This document shows positions 1-7,869 of a stretch of 64,000 nucleotides of DNA, one piece after another. This stretch comes from Paenirhodobacter populi (GTDB lineage Bacteria; Pseudomonadota; Alphaproteobacteria; Rhodobacterales; Rhodobacteraceae). Location of the stretch: assembly GCF_004022215.1 (NCBI RefSeq), contig NZ_SAUZ01000003.1, positions 124,001-188,000 on the forward strand, in the 5' to 3' direction. The stretch's first letter is position 1. Each line of letters opens with the position of its first letter. A program made the position numbers and the translations under genes. Below the pieces are notes generated by a model that searched no databases, was not told where the DNA came from, and worked only from the letters and a program-made list of their open reading frames with translations.

Positions 1-113
1 ACCCGGTCCAGCACCCGGCGCCCGATGACCCGCCGCCCGATCAGCACGCGCAACCGCCCCATCGCATCCGAGATGCGGGCGATCTCCTGTTCCCTGTCCG
101 GCGGCATGGCCAT
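1..113 (-). CDS. MarR-like transcriptional regulator, N-terminal fragment
   Basis: Only the first 37 codons lie in the window; the gene runs off the left edge. Translation begins MAMPPDREQEIARISDAMGR and is rich in charged helix, as in the dimerisation helix at the start of MarR-family regulators. ATG at 113 is preceded by GGTGA; a second in-frame ATG lies at 107. It is divergent from an MFS drug-type exporter at 209, the classic arrangement of a MarR repressor and the pump it controls. The family call rests mainly on this context and is therefore tentative. Confidence 0.5.
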   Translation of the reverse strand, partial: MAMPPDREQEIARISDAMGRLRVLIGRRVIGRRVLDR

Positions 114-128
114 ATTCACCCAGATTGG

Positions 129-155
129 TTGACATTGACATATATGTGCTAATAT
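129..155 (+). promoter_or_regulatory. Putative promoter/operator of the MFS exporter
   Basis: Two overlapping TTGACA hexamers (129-134 and 135-140) precede TAATAT (150-155); the first gives a 15-nt spacer. The perfect palindrome ACATATATGT (138-147) lies inside the spacer, where a bound repressor would block RNA polymerase. The divergent MarR-like gene is the obvious candidate binder. The assignment is inference from position and symmetry. Confidence 0.4.
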
Positions 156-208
156 CACACTTTTAGACGCAAGCCGCAATCCGAAAGCCGCCCACCGAAA
201 GTCGCTCC

Positions 209-1768
209 ATGCCCACGACCGCCGCGCTGCCCGCCGATAGTCCCGCCGAACGCCCGGCGGTCACCCCCCGGCTGCGGCTGGTGATCTTCTGCTTCCTGAT
301 GCTGGGCATGTTCATGGCGACGCTGGACAACCAGATCGTGTCGACGGCGCTGCCGACGATCATCGGCGAATTCGGCGCGCTGGAACGGTTCGGCTGGATC
401 AGTTCGTCCTACCTGCTGGCGCAAAGCGCGATCATGCCGGTCTATGGCAAGCTCGGCGATCTGTTCGGGCGGAAATACGTGATGATCACCGCGGTGGCGC
501 TGTTCACCTTCGGCTCCCTCGCCTGCGGGATGGCCTGGTCGATGGACAGCCTGATCGCCGCGCGGGTGTTGCAGGGGCTGGGCGCCGGGGGGATCATGGT
601 GTCGATCTTCGCCATCAACGCCGACCTGTTTCCGCCGCGCGAAAGAGCCAGATACCAGAGCTTTTCGAGCCTCGTGCTGATGGCGTCGGGCTCGATCGGG
701 CCGGCGCTCGGCGGCGGGCTGAGCCAGACCTTCGGCTGGCGCTCGATCTTCCTCATCAACCTGCCGATCGGGGCGGTGGTGGTGACGGCGCTGCTGATCC
801 TGCTGCCGCGCTGGCGCCCCGACCGGACGCCGAAGATCGACTATGCCGGGGCGCTGGCGCTGGCCGTCGCGGTTGCGGGCGTCGTGCTCTGGGCGGACAG
901 CGAATCCATGTTCGGCTCCCTGCTCGCGCCCGCGGCGCTGGTGCTGCCGGTGATCTCCGTCCTCGCGGTGGCGCTGTGGATCAGGATCGAGCGGCGCGCC
1001 CCGGAACCGATCATCCCGCTCGCCCTGTTCCGCGACCGGAACTTCGGCCTCCTGCTGGTCGTCGCGGTGACAAGCGGCGCCATCGCCATCGGCATGGTGA
1101 ACTACCACGCGCTGTTCCTGCAGATGACGACGGGGCTGTCGCCCGCCTCGGCGGGGCTGTTCTTCATCGCGGTGACGGGCGGGATCGCCATCGGCTCGCT
1201 CAGCGCCGGGCGGCTGATCGACCGCACCGGGGTCTACAAGCCATGGCTGGTGCTGGGCTTCGGCTTTTCGGTGCTGTGCCTCGGGGGGCTGGCCTTCGTG
1301 CCGCTCGGCACGCCGTTCTGGGCGCTGGCCGCGCTGCTTCTGGGTCAGGGCATCGCGATCGGGCTGGGCCAGCAGGGGCCGGTGATCGGGGCGCAGGTCT
1401 CGGCGCCCGCGCGCGATGTCGGCGCGGCGACGGGCGCGGTCACGCTGTCGCGGATGGCAGGGGCGTCGCTGGCGATTTCCATCTACGGCGCGATCCTGTC
1501 CGAAAGGCTCGCGCATCGCGTGATCCAGGGCGCGGGCGACGTGGCCAGCCTGACCCCCGCCAAGATCGCCGCCCTGCCCCCGGCGGTAGCGCAATCCGTG
1601 GCCGCCGCCTATCGCGCCGCCTTCCTCGATGTCTATCTGGTGGCGGCGGGCACCGCGGGGCTGGCGCTGATCGCCTCGCTGCTGCTGCGGCCGGTGGTGC
1701 TTGCTCCGGCGAAACAACCGGCGGTGAAGCCGCAAGCCGCCGCGCAGCCGCCCGTGACGGAACCCTGA
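209..1768 (+). CDS. MFS transporter, DHA2 (EmrB/QacA) family
   Basis: A 519-residue inner-membrane proton-coupled exporter of the 14-helix drug:H+ antiporter type. After a hydrophilic N-terminus the first helix carries the family motif around residues 32-50 (FMATLDNQIVSTALPTI). The loop motif GRKYVM between helices 2 and 3, and the antiporter motif SGSIGPALGGG near residue 170, are both present. The length fits 14 helices. The divergent MarR-like gene suggests induction by a toxic compound; the substrate cannot be read from the sequence. Its stop is followed after about 50 bp by a dispersed two-hairpin repeat. Confidence 0.88.
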   Translation: MPTTAALPADSPAERPAVTPRLRLVIFCFLMLGMFMATLDNQIVSTALPTIIGEFGALERFGWISSSYLLAQSAIMPVYGKLGDLFGRKYVMITAVALFTFGSLACGMAWSMDSLIAARVLQGLGAGGIMVSIFAINADLFPPRERARYQSFSSLVLMASGSIGPALGGGLSQTFGWRSIFLINLPIGAVVVTALLILLPRWRPDRTPKIDYAGALALAVAVAGVVLWADSESMFGSLLAPAALVLPVISVLAVALWIRIERRAPEPIIPLALFRDRNFGLLLVVAVTSGAIAIGMVNYHALFLQMTTGLSPASAGLFFIAVTGGIAIGSLSAGRLIDRTGVYKPWLVLGFGFSVLCLGGLAFVPLGTPFWALAALLLGQGIAIGLGQQGPVIGAQVSAPARDVGAATGAVTLSRMAGASLAISIYGAILSERLAHRVIQGAGDVASLTPAKIAALPPAVAQSVAAAYRAAFLDVYLVAAGTAGLALIASLLLRPVVLAPAKQPAVKPQAAAQPPVTEP

Positions 1769-1814
1769 CCCGGTCCTCGCCACAGCCCGCGCCTCACCCC
1801 CCTTTTCCCATCAT

Positions 1815-1870
1815 CTTTCCATAAATATCCCGGGGGTGAGCGCGAATGCGCGAGGGGGCTGGCCCCCTGC
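1815..1870 (+). repeat. Dispersed two-hairpin repeat, copy 1
   Basis: Begins with CCATAAATATCCCGGGGG and continues into hairpin 1 (GCGC 1840-1843 with GCGC 1848-1851) and hairpin 2 (AGGGGG, tetraloop CTGG, CCCCCT). It lies between the convergent MFS and efeM genes, in MFS orientation. Six other copies in the window share the head and the two-hairpin plan with different hairpin 1 sequences. Confidence 0.85.
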
Positions 1871-1915
1871 GACCCATCCGCTCGCACCCCCGGTTACAGA
1901 CCCCGATTCCAGACC

Positions 1916-2743
1916 TCAGTTCAGCCCGAGCATCCCGCGCAGCGTCGACAGATCCTCGGCCAGCGTGTTCACCCGCGTCGACAGAACGGTGCGGTCGGCA
2001 TCCGTCAGCTCGACATAGGACACATAGCCGCCGTCCTTGCGGTATTTCGCCAGCACGTCATCGACCGCCTTGAAATTCGCATCGGTCTTGGTGACGAAGG
2101 CCGGGTCCTTTTCCGCGATCAGCGGCTTCAGCAGGTCATAGATCTTTTCCGATCCGGCGAAATTCGCGTCGAAATCCCACAGGTCGGTGCGGGAATAGCG
2201 ATCCTCCTCGCCCGAGATCTTGGTGGCGGCGACTTCTTCCATCAGCGCGGCGGCCCCGCCCACGACGACTTCGGGCGGGAAGGTCAGTTCGTTGATCCGC
2301 GCATCGAGCGCCTTCACATCCGTCAGCAACTGATCGGCATAGCCCTGCACCGGATCGGTCGAGCTTTCGACCCAGAGCGCATATTCGATCCGGTGGAAGC
2401 CGGTGAAGGCCTCGTCCGCCTCGGCCTTTTCGTAATCGTCGGCGCGCGCGTCGATCGCCCCGTCGAGGTCCGAGAACAGCTCGGCGATCGGCTCGATGCG
2501 TTCATAGCTCATCCGCGTGGGCGCAAAGAGCGACTTGGCCTTTTCCACGTCGCCCGCCTTGATCGCGGCGACGAAGGCCTCGGTGTCGGTGACAAGCTGG
2601 GCGGTGTTCTCGGCCACGTAGAGCTTGTATTCCGACAGCGGCCCGACCAGATCGAGCGTGGGCTCCGCGGCCATGCCCTGCGTCGCCATGCCGGCCGCGA
2701 AGGCCAGTGCGAGCGCCGTCGTCTTCAGATGAAATGCGACCAT
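1916..2743 (-). CDS. efeM: EfeM/EfeO-like imelysin-family periplasmic iron protein (M75 domain only)
   Basis: A 275-residue protein with a cleavable signal peptide (cleavage after GMAA near residue 25) followed by a single imelysin/M75 domain. The HxxE metal-site motif appears as FHRIEYALW near residue 117. It lacks the cupredoxin domain carried by EfeO, so it matches the short EfeM form. It is the last gene of efeU-efeO-efeB-efeM, 40 bp behind efeB. Inferred role: binding iron in the periplasm for delivery to the EfeU permease. The exact start is well supported by the signal peptide. Confidence 0.87.
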   Translation of the reverse strand: MVAFHLKTTALALAFAAGMATQGMAAEPTLDLVGPLSEYKLYVAENTAQLVTDTEAFVAAIKAGDVEKAKSLFAPTRMSYERIEPIAELFSDLDGAIDARADDYEKAEADEAFTGFHRIEYALWVESSTDPVQGYADQLLTDVKALDARINELTFPPEVVVGGAAALMEEVAATKISGEEDRYSRTDLWDFDANFAGSEKIYDLLKPLIAEKDPAFVTKTDANFKAVDDVLAKYRKDGGYVSYVELTDADRTVLSTRVNTLAEDLSTLRGMLGLN

Positions 2744-2783
2744 ATCGGTCTCTCCTGTGTGATGAATCCGGATTGGCGTGAAG

Positions 2784-4067
2784 TCAGAGGCTTCTGGCTG
2801 CGGCGATCAGTCCGGAGCCGAGGTAATCCCCCGGCCCCGCGACCCCCGGCAGGGCAAAGAAATAGCCGCCGCCGAAGGGTTTGAGATATTCCTCCATCTT
2901 TTCGCCGTTCAGGCGGTTCTGCACGGCGATGAAGCCGGCATCCAGATCGGCCTGATAGCAGATGAACAGCAGGCCCTGATCGAGCTGGCCGTTCTTCGTC
3001 ACGCCGTTCGAATAGTTGAAGGCGCGGCGCAGGATAAGGTTCTTTTCCGTCTCGGGCCGGCGCGGATTGGCCAGCCGGATATGGGCGTCGAGGGGCGTGA
3101 TCTTCCCCTCGGGGTCCCGGGCGTAATCGGGCACGTCGCGTTCTGTCGCATGCGGGCCGCCGTCGAGCGGCGCCCCCGACATCTTGCGCCGGCCGAAATC
3201 GCGTTCCTGTTCGCCAAGCGGCGTGCGGTCCCAGCGTTCGACGAAATTGCGGATCAGCCGCACGGCCTGATAGCTGCCGCCCCGCGCCCATGCGGGTTCC
3301 TCCGCGCCCACCCAGACGATGCGGTCCATCAGCGCGGCATCGTTCGAGTCCGGATTGGCCGAACCGTCGCGGAAGCCAAAGAAATTCCGCGCCGAAGGGG
3401 TCGAGCCATCGGGCGCGGGCGGCACCGGCGGCACGTCGCCCTGCTGCATCCAGCGGATGACGAGGAATTCCGACAGGTTCTTCATGATGTCGCGGAGCGC
3501 GTGGATATTGGTGTCCTGCAGATTGGCGCAGAACTGGATGGTCATGTCGCCGTGGCACTGCCCCGCCACCAGCGCGTCGTTCGGAAACTGCACCATCCGC
3601 TGCAGATGCGCGGGCTTCAACGGGCGAAGCCAGTCGAACCGCTCGAACAGGGCATCGCCAAGCGCCACGGTGATCGTCTGGTTGTCGGGCGCGACCACGG
3701 GGCCGAGCAGGCCGGAATCGGCGGGCGGCAGGCGCGGATCGCGTTCCGGCACCGGGCCGCCCTGGGTCAGGAACTCGGCGCGTTCGGTCAGCAGGCGCAG
3801 CATCCGGTCCAGATCCTCAGGCCCGGTGATCGCCAGATCGAAGGCCACCATGATCCCCGCCGCCGGACGCGGGGTGGTGATGCCCGCCTGATGCGGCCCG
3901 TGGAACGGCACCGACTGCGCCGCGGTCTGCGCATCGCCATGCGGGGCGTCGTTGACCATCGGCGCATCGGCCGCGGCCTCCTGCGCGAAGGCCCCGGCCA
4001 CACCGGCGCCCAGTCCGATCAGCACGCGGCGGCGGCTGGGTCCCGTATCCCTGTCCGATTGTCCCAT
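2784..4067 (-). CDS. efeB: EfeB, Tat-exported haem-containing DyP-type peroxidase
   Basis: 427 residues. The N-terminus carries a twin-arginine signal (SRRRVLIGLG) with an Ala-rich cleavage region near residue 35, so it should be exported folded with haem. The DyP hallmark GFRDG lies near residue 230 and the likely proximal haem histidine in HIRLANPR near residue 329. EfeB proteins act with EfeUO in iron uptake, proposed either to oxidise ferrous iron or to release iron from haem. The gene follows efeO with a 1-bp gap. A stand-alone tatA lies about 7 kb away. Confidence 0.93.
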   Translation of the reverse strand: MGQSDRDTGPSRRRVLIGLGAGVAGAFAQEAAADAPMVNDAPHGDAQTAAQSVPFHGPHQAGITTPRPAAGIMVAFDLAITGPEDLDRMLRLLTERAEFLTQGGPVPERDPRLPPADSGLLGPVVAPDNQTITVALGDALFERFDWLRPLKPAHLQRMVQFPNDALVAGQCHGDMTIQFCANLQDTNIHALRDIMKNLSEFLVIRWMQQGDVPPVPPAPDGSTPSARNFFGFRDGSANPDSNDAALMDRIVWVGAEEPAWARGGSYQAVRLIRNFVERWDRTPLGEQERDFGRRKMSGAPLDGGPHATERDVPDYARDPEGKITPLDAHIRLANPRRPETEKNLILRRAFNYSNGVTKNGQLDQGLLFICYQADLDAGFIAVQNRLNGEKMEEYLKPFGGGYFFALPGVAGPGDYLGSGLIAAARSL

Positions 4068-4068
4068 C

Positions 4069-5241
4069 TCAGTTCATCCCGATCACGTCCTGCAACGCGC
4101 CAAGCGCGGCCCCGAGCCCGGTCATGTCCGTGGCCAGCGCCGCGCGCCGGTCGGCGGGGACCGTGGCATAGGGGGGAAATCCCCCGCCCTGCTTCAGCGC
4201 GTCGATATCCGCCTGAACCTGCGCCAGCCGGGCGCCGATCCGTTCGTCAAGCCGCGGATCGACCGGGGCGACGACGGCACGCAGCAATCCGACAAGTTTC
4301 GCCACCCCCTCGACGCTCGCCTGAAGATCGGCGAGGTCGTTGCCCGCATAGATGTTCTCGCCCTCGGTGATCTGCCCCTGCGCGATGCGGTCCACCGTAT
4401 CGACGGGGAGCGAGATCAGCAGTTGCGGGTCCAGCGGCGCCTCGCGCAGGCGGGTCTTCAATATCTCCAGATCGGTGACAAGCTGATCGGCGACGGGCAG
4501 CAGGCCCTCGGTCGAATTGCGGGCGAACAGGCCGTATTCGAGGCGGTGATAGCCGGTGAAGGCCGGATCCTCCTCCCGCCCCGCAAGATAGGTCGCGCGC
4601 GCGTCGATGCGGCCTTCCAGATCGGAAAAGCGATAGGCGAGCGGCTGGATATGCCGCCACGGCAGCCGCGCCGCCGCCCATGCGGTTTGCGCCGCCGCCA
4701 CGTCCCCCGAAGCGATCGCCGCGCGCAGATCCTGCGCCGATTTCAGCGCGGCATTGCCCTGCATCACCAGATAGACCCGGTATTCCGACAGGGGCCCGAG
4801 GAACTTGCGCAAGGTCACCTCGGAGGCCGCCTGCGCCGCCTCGTCCGAGGGGGTCACGATCAGCGTGCCGCGCGGGTTCGACAGCAGCCCGCAGGCCATC
4901 TGGTAGCTGCCCGGCTGCAACTGCACCGTCAGCCCGGCGCGGAAGCCGGGGGCGATGTTCTCGCGCTCCGCCAGCACCATCACCCCGTCGAGGATTTCCC
5001 ATTCGATTGGCCGGTCCGAGGCGTTGATGATCTCGAAGCTGCGCCTGCCGCCGGGGACCGAAAGCTCCATCGGCTCGCAGGCGGTGGCGGTGATGGTGAC
5101 GGTGCGGTCCGCCGTCTGGCCGCGCGCCGCCTCGGCGTTCTTCAGCGTGGCGTAGTAAAAGGCCGCGCCGCCCGCGACGGCAAGGCAGGCCGCCGCCGCG
5201 ACGGCCCAATACAGATGCCGGTTCGAGGCGGGATCAGACAT
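4069..5241 (-). CDS. efeO: EfeO, periplasmic cupredoxin/imelysin iron-uptake protein
   Basis: About 390 residues: an N-terminal membrane anchor or uncleaved signal (residues 8-28), an EfeO-type cupredoxin-like domain (about 40-130), then an imelysin M75 domain with HRLEYGLF as its HxxE motif. I chose ATG 5241 because it overlaps the end of efeU by 8 bp and has GGAAGGG upstream; an in-frame ATG at 5256 is possible. It is thought to bind iron (with copper in the cupredoxin domain) and pass it to EfeU. Confidence 0.9.
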   Translation of the reverse strand: MSDPASNRHLYWAVAAAACLAVAGGAAFYYATLKNAEAARGQTADRTVTITATACEPMELSVPGGRRSFEIINASDRPIEWEILDGVMVLAERENIAPGFRAGLTVQLQPGSYQMACGLLSNPRGTLIVTPSDEAAQAASEVTLRKFLGPLSEYRVYLVMQGNAALKSAQDLRAAIASGDVAAAQTAWAAARLPWRHIQPLAYRFSDLEGRIDARATYLAGREEDPAFTGYHRLEYGLFARNSTEGLLPVADQLVTDLEILKTRLREAPLDPQLLISLPVDTVDRIAQGQITEGENIYAGNDLADLQASVEGVAKLVGLLRAVVAPVDPRLDERIGARLAQVQADIDALKQGGGFPPYATVPADRRAALATDMTGLGAALGALQDVIGMN

Positions 5242-6067
5242 CGGACACCCTTCCAAGGCGTGCGGCCGGTTGCGGGCGCAGGAACAGCGGCACCGTCACG
5301 GCGAGGAAGACCAGATAGATGATCACCTCGCCCAGTGTCGGCGCCTCGCGGTAGCCCAGAAGGCCCGAGAGGACGGTGCCGAAGGGGCTGCTTTCGGGCA
5401 GCACCCGGCCGAGGTCGAAGACCACCTGTTGCATGGAATTCCACAGCCCGGCCTCGTGCAGCGCGCGGAGCGAGCCCGCCAGAAGCCCCGCCGCGACGAA
5501 GAGGATGAACACTCCCGTCCAGCGGAAGAAGCGCCGCAGGTCGAGCCGCAGCGCCCCCGCATAGATCGCCCAACCCGCCGCGACGGCGACCAGCAGGCCG
5601 AGCAGCGCCCCCACCGGAGCGGCGGCACTTGGGCTTTGCTGGAAAATGGCGAGCAGGAAGAAGACGGATTCCAGCCCCTCGCGCGCGGTGGCCAGAAACA
5701 CCATGAAGATCAGCGCCCAGGCCCCGCCCTCGCGCGTGTTCAGTGCCGCGTCGACCGAGGCGTGCAGTTCCGTCCGGATCGAGCGCGCGACCCGCCGCAT
5801 CCAGAACACCATGCCGACCAGCACGGCGACCGCCAAAAGGCCGATCAGCGCCTCGAACAGTTCCTGCGCCTTTTGCGGGAAGCCCGTCGAAAGAAGCTGG
5901 ATCGCCGCCCCGGTGAACAGCGACAGTGCCACGGCAAGGAAGATCCCGATCCAGACCGCGGGCAGCCAGTGCCCCCGCCCCGTCTGGCGCAGATAGCCCG
6001 CGATGATGCCGACGATCAGGGCCGCTTCCAGCCCCTCGCGCAGCATGATGAGGAAAGGAGCCAGCAT
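5234..6067 (-). CDS. efeU: EfeU, FTR1-family iron permease
   Basis: A 277-residue, seven-helix inner-membrane permease. Both REXXE iron-binding motifs of the FTR1/OfeT family are present: LREGLEA at the start (residues 9-15) and AREGLES near residue 127. Length and topology match EfeU. It is the first gene of a tightly packed minus-strand operon, overlapping efeO by 8 bp. Upstream there is a possible promoter (6179-6151) and an inverted repeat at 6180-6200. Confidence 0.93.
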   Translation of the reverse strand: MLAPFLIMLREGLEAALIVGIIAGYLRQTGRGHWLPAVWIGIFLAVALSLFTGAAIQLLSTGFPQKAQELFEALIGLLAVAVLVGMVFWMRRVARSIRTELHASVDAALNTREGGAWALIFMVFLATAREGLESVFFLLAIFQQSPSAAAPVGALLGLLVAVAAGWAIYAGALRLDLRRFFRWTGVFILFVAAGLLAGSLRALHEAGLWNSMQQVVFDLGRVLPESSPFGTVLSGLLGYREAPTLGEVIIYLVFLAVTVPLFLRPQPAARLGRVSDV

Positions 6068-6150
6068 TCCTGCCTCCGTAGTGGTTCCGACCAGTGTCCG
6101 TGTCGGTCCGGCGCGGCACTCGGGATCAGGCGTCTGCCTGTCCGTGCCAC

Positions 6151-6200
6151 ACCATGATGCCGGAACAGAGGGAAGTCAATTCCGATAGAAAAGATCGGAA
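6151..6200 (-). promoter_or_regulatory. Putative efeU promoter with an adjoining 7-bp inverted repeat
   Basis: On the minus strand TTGACT (6179-6174) and CATGGT (6156-6151) are separated by 17 nt, giving a start about 80 nt before efeU. Immediately upstream is TTCCGAT, 7 nt, ATCGGAA (6180-6200), a perfect inverted repeat abutting the -35 box. A metal-responsive regulator is plausible given the operon, but I cannot match the site to a known consensus. Confidence 0.4.
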
Positions 6201-6276
6201 AAACCGGGTGGAAAGCGGTGCGGATTGGTCCGGGACCTTGGGCGCACCCAGCCGGAGGGATCCTGTCCGGCGGAGA

Positions 6277-6333
6277 AGAGGGGCGCTGCCCCGTCGGGGC
6301 AAAGCCCCGACTCCCCGGGATATTTATGGAAAA
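6277..6333 (-). repeat. Dispersed two-hairpin repeat, copy 2
   Basis: Reads on the minus strand as CCATAAATATCCCGGGG, then hairpin 1 (GTCGGGGC/GCCCCGAC, an 8-bp perfect stem over 6293-6311) and hairpin 2 (GGGGC/GCCCC, 6280-6292). It lies in the interval between the end of tonB and the start of efeU, in the same direction as both. Confidence 0.85.
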
Positions 6334-6419
6334 ACGACGGCAGGGCGCGCGGGCGGGCCGGAGGAAGGATGCGGGAAGGATGGCGCGTGCCGGGTCCGAG
6401 GAGGGATGCGGGAATCTGG

Positions 6420-6446
6420 AAGCGAAAGGGGCCCGAAGGCCCCCGT
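6420..6446 (-). terminator. Probable intrinsic terminator of exbB-exbD-tonB
   Basis: GGGGCC (6428-6433), loop CGAA, GGCCCC (6438-6443). Read on the minus strand, about 20 nt after the tonB stop, the stem is followed by a T-rich stretch (TTTCGCTT). The position fits the end of the operon. Confidence 0.5.
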
Positions 6447-6463
6447 TCTCAGCGAAGCCCGTC

Positions 6464-7384
6464 TCAGCGAAGATCGAAGCGCACGGGCGCGGTGATCGTC
6501 AGGTTGACGCCCGGCGGCGGCGCGGGCACCGGCGAGGCGCGCTGCACCATTTCCACCACGGCCCGGTCGAGCGCCGGATAGCCCGAGCTTTTCGCGAGCC
6601 GCGAGGACAGGACATTGCCCGCCGCGTCGATGACGAAGGTGACATGCGCCACGCCCTGTTCGCGCTTCGCCCGCGATTCCGCCGGATAGCGCTTGCGCCG
6701 TTCCAGATGCGCCATCAGCCGCGAACGCCATTTCGCCGGGGCGACCTTCGCCCCCGCGCCGGCGGCCGTCTGGGCGGCGGCGTTGCGGTTCGACTGCTGC
6801 ACCTGCGCGGCGGCGGCGGTCGAGGCCTGCGACGGGGCCTCCTTGCGTTCCCGGCGATGTTCCCGTTCGCGGCGCGGCTTTTCGACGACACGCTTTTCGG
6901 GTTCGGGTTCGCGGATCTCGGGGCGCTGCATCGGGCGGCGGTGCGGGATCACCACGGCGGCCTCTTCGACCGGAGTCTCGATCTCGTCGGGGATTTCCTC
7001 GGCGATCTCGGGTTCCGGATCGGGCAATGGCGGGGGTTCGTCCTCGACCACCTCGGGTTCGGGCGGCGGGGGCGTATCCTCGACGACCTCGGGTTCCGGT
7101 TCCGGCGGTTCGGGCGGGACCTCGTCCGACAGGACCTCTTCGGAATTCTGCATCTGGTCGGTGATGTTCGAGCTGTCGGTGTTCACCGCCTCGGACATCG
7201 GGGCCAATTCCAGCATCAGCGCGGGCGCGGGGGAATCCGCGGCCGGCAGTTCCGGCGAATGGCGCAGCAGAAGCGCGACGCCCCCCGCATGGGCACCGAC
7301 CACGAACATCGCCGCCGACGCCCAGAGAGCCGCGCCCCCAAGGCGCCGCCCCCGTCCGTGAAATTCGTTCGCCCAGCCCTTCAT
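6464..7384 (-). CDS. tonB: TonB, energy transducer for outer-membrane receptors
   Basis: 306 residues. One membrane-anchoring helix near residues 18-40 is followed by a long periplasmic spacer rich in Pro and Glu (about 75-165), a basic stretch, and a C-terminal TonB domain (about 215-306) containing RKRYPAESR and FVIDAAGNV. TonB couples the proton motive force, through ExbBD, to siderophore and haem receptors. Its ATG overlaps the end of exbD by 4 bp. No TonB-dependent receptor lies in this window. Confidence 0.92.
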   Translation of the reverse strand: MKGWANEFHGRGRRLGGAALWASAAMFVVGAHAGGVALLLRHSPELPAADSPAPALMLELAPMSEAVNTDSSNITDQMQNSEEVLSDEVPPEPPEPEPEVVEDTPPPPEPEVVEDEPPPLPDPEPEIAEEIPDEIETPVEEAAVVIPHRRPMQRPEIREPEPEKRVVEKPRREREHRRERKEAPSQASTAAAAQVQQSNRNAAAQTAAGAGAKVAPAKWRSRLMAHLERRKRYPAESRAKREQGVAHVTFVIDAAGNVLSSRLAKSSGYPALDRAVVEMVQRASPVPAPPPGVNLTITAPVRFDLR

Positions 7385-7863
7385 GGCGCGGTGACACCTC
7401 CTGCTGCCGGGGCGGCCTGCCCGTTCGCGGCCTGCGCCGCCTGCGGGGTCAGCTCAAGGCCGACCAGCGCGACCTTCAGATACCCGGCCGCGCGCAGCGC
7501 GTTCAGCGTGTCGGTCAGGCTGCCGTAATCCACCGTCTTGTCGGCGCGCAGGAAGACGCGGGTTTCCTTGTCGCCGTCCGTCGCCCGTTCCAGCGCCGTC
7601 GCCAGTTCCTCGCGCGGGATCTTTTCCTCGCCGACCGCGAGCGTGTGATCGGCCTGGATCGTGAGGTAGAGCGGCTTGTCCGGCCGGTCCGCCGGCTGCG
7701 CGGTCGAGGCCGGCAGATCGACGTTCATGTCCACCGTCGCCAGGGGCGCCGCCACCATGAAGATGATCAGCAGCACCAGCATCACGTCGATGAAGGGCGT
7801 GACGTTGATTTCATGGCTTTCGTCGAGGTCGAAGCCGCTGTCCTGTCTGATACCGCCTGCCAT
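7381..7863 (-). CDS. exbD: ExbD, TonB-system proton channel subunit
   Basis: 160 residues with one N-terminal transmembrane helix and a periplasmic domain. The helix carries the conserved proton-path aspartate in TPFIDVMLVLLIIF near residue 26. It lies between exbB (6-bp gap) and tonB (4-bp overlap), which separates it from TolR. Confidence 0.93.
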   Translation of the reverse strand: MAGGIRQDSGFDLDESHEINVTPFIDVMLVLLIIFMVAAPLATVDMNVDLPASTAQPADRPDKPLYLTIQADHTLAVGEEKIPREELATALERATDGDKETRVFLRADKTVDYGSLTDTLNALRAAGYLKVALVGLELTPQAAQAANGQAAPAAGGVTAP

Positions 7864-7869
7864 CTGCGT

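Noticed and set aside
155-1783. Long minus-strand frame opposite the MFS exporter
   Set aside because: Arg/His/Gln-rich antisense artefact; the plus-strand product has clear MFS motifs.
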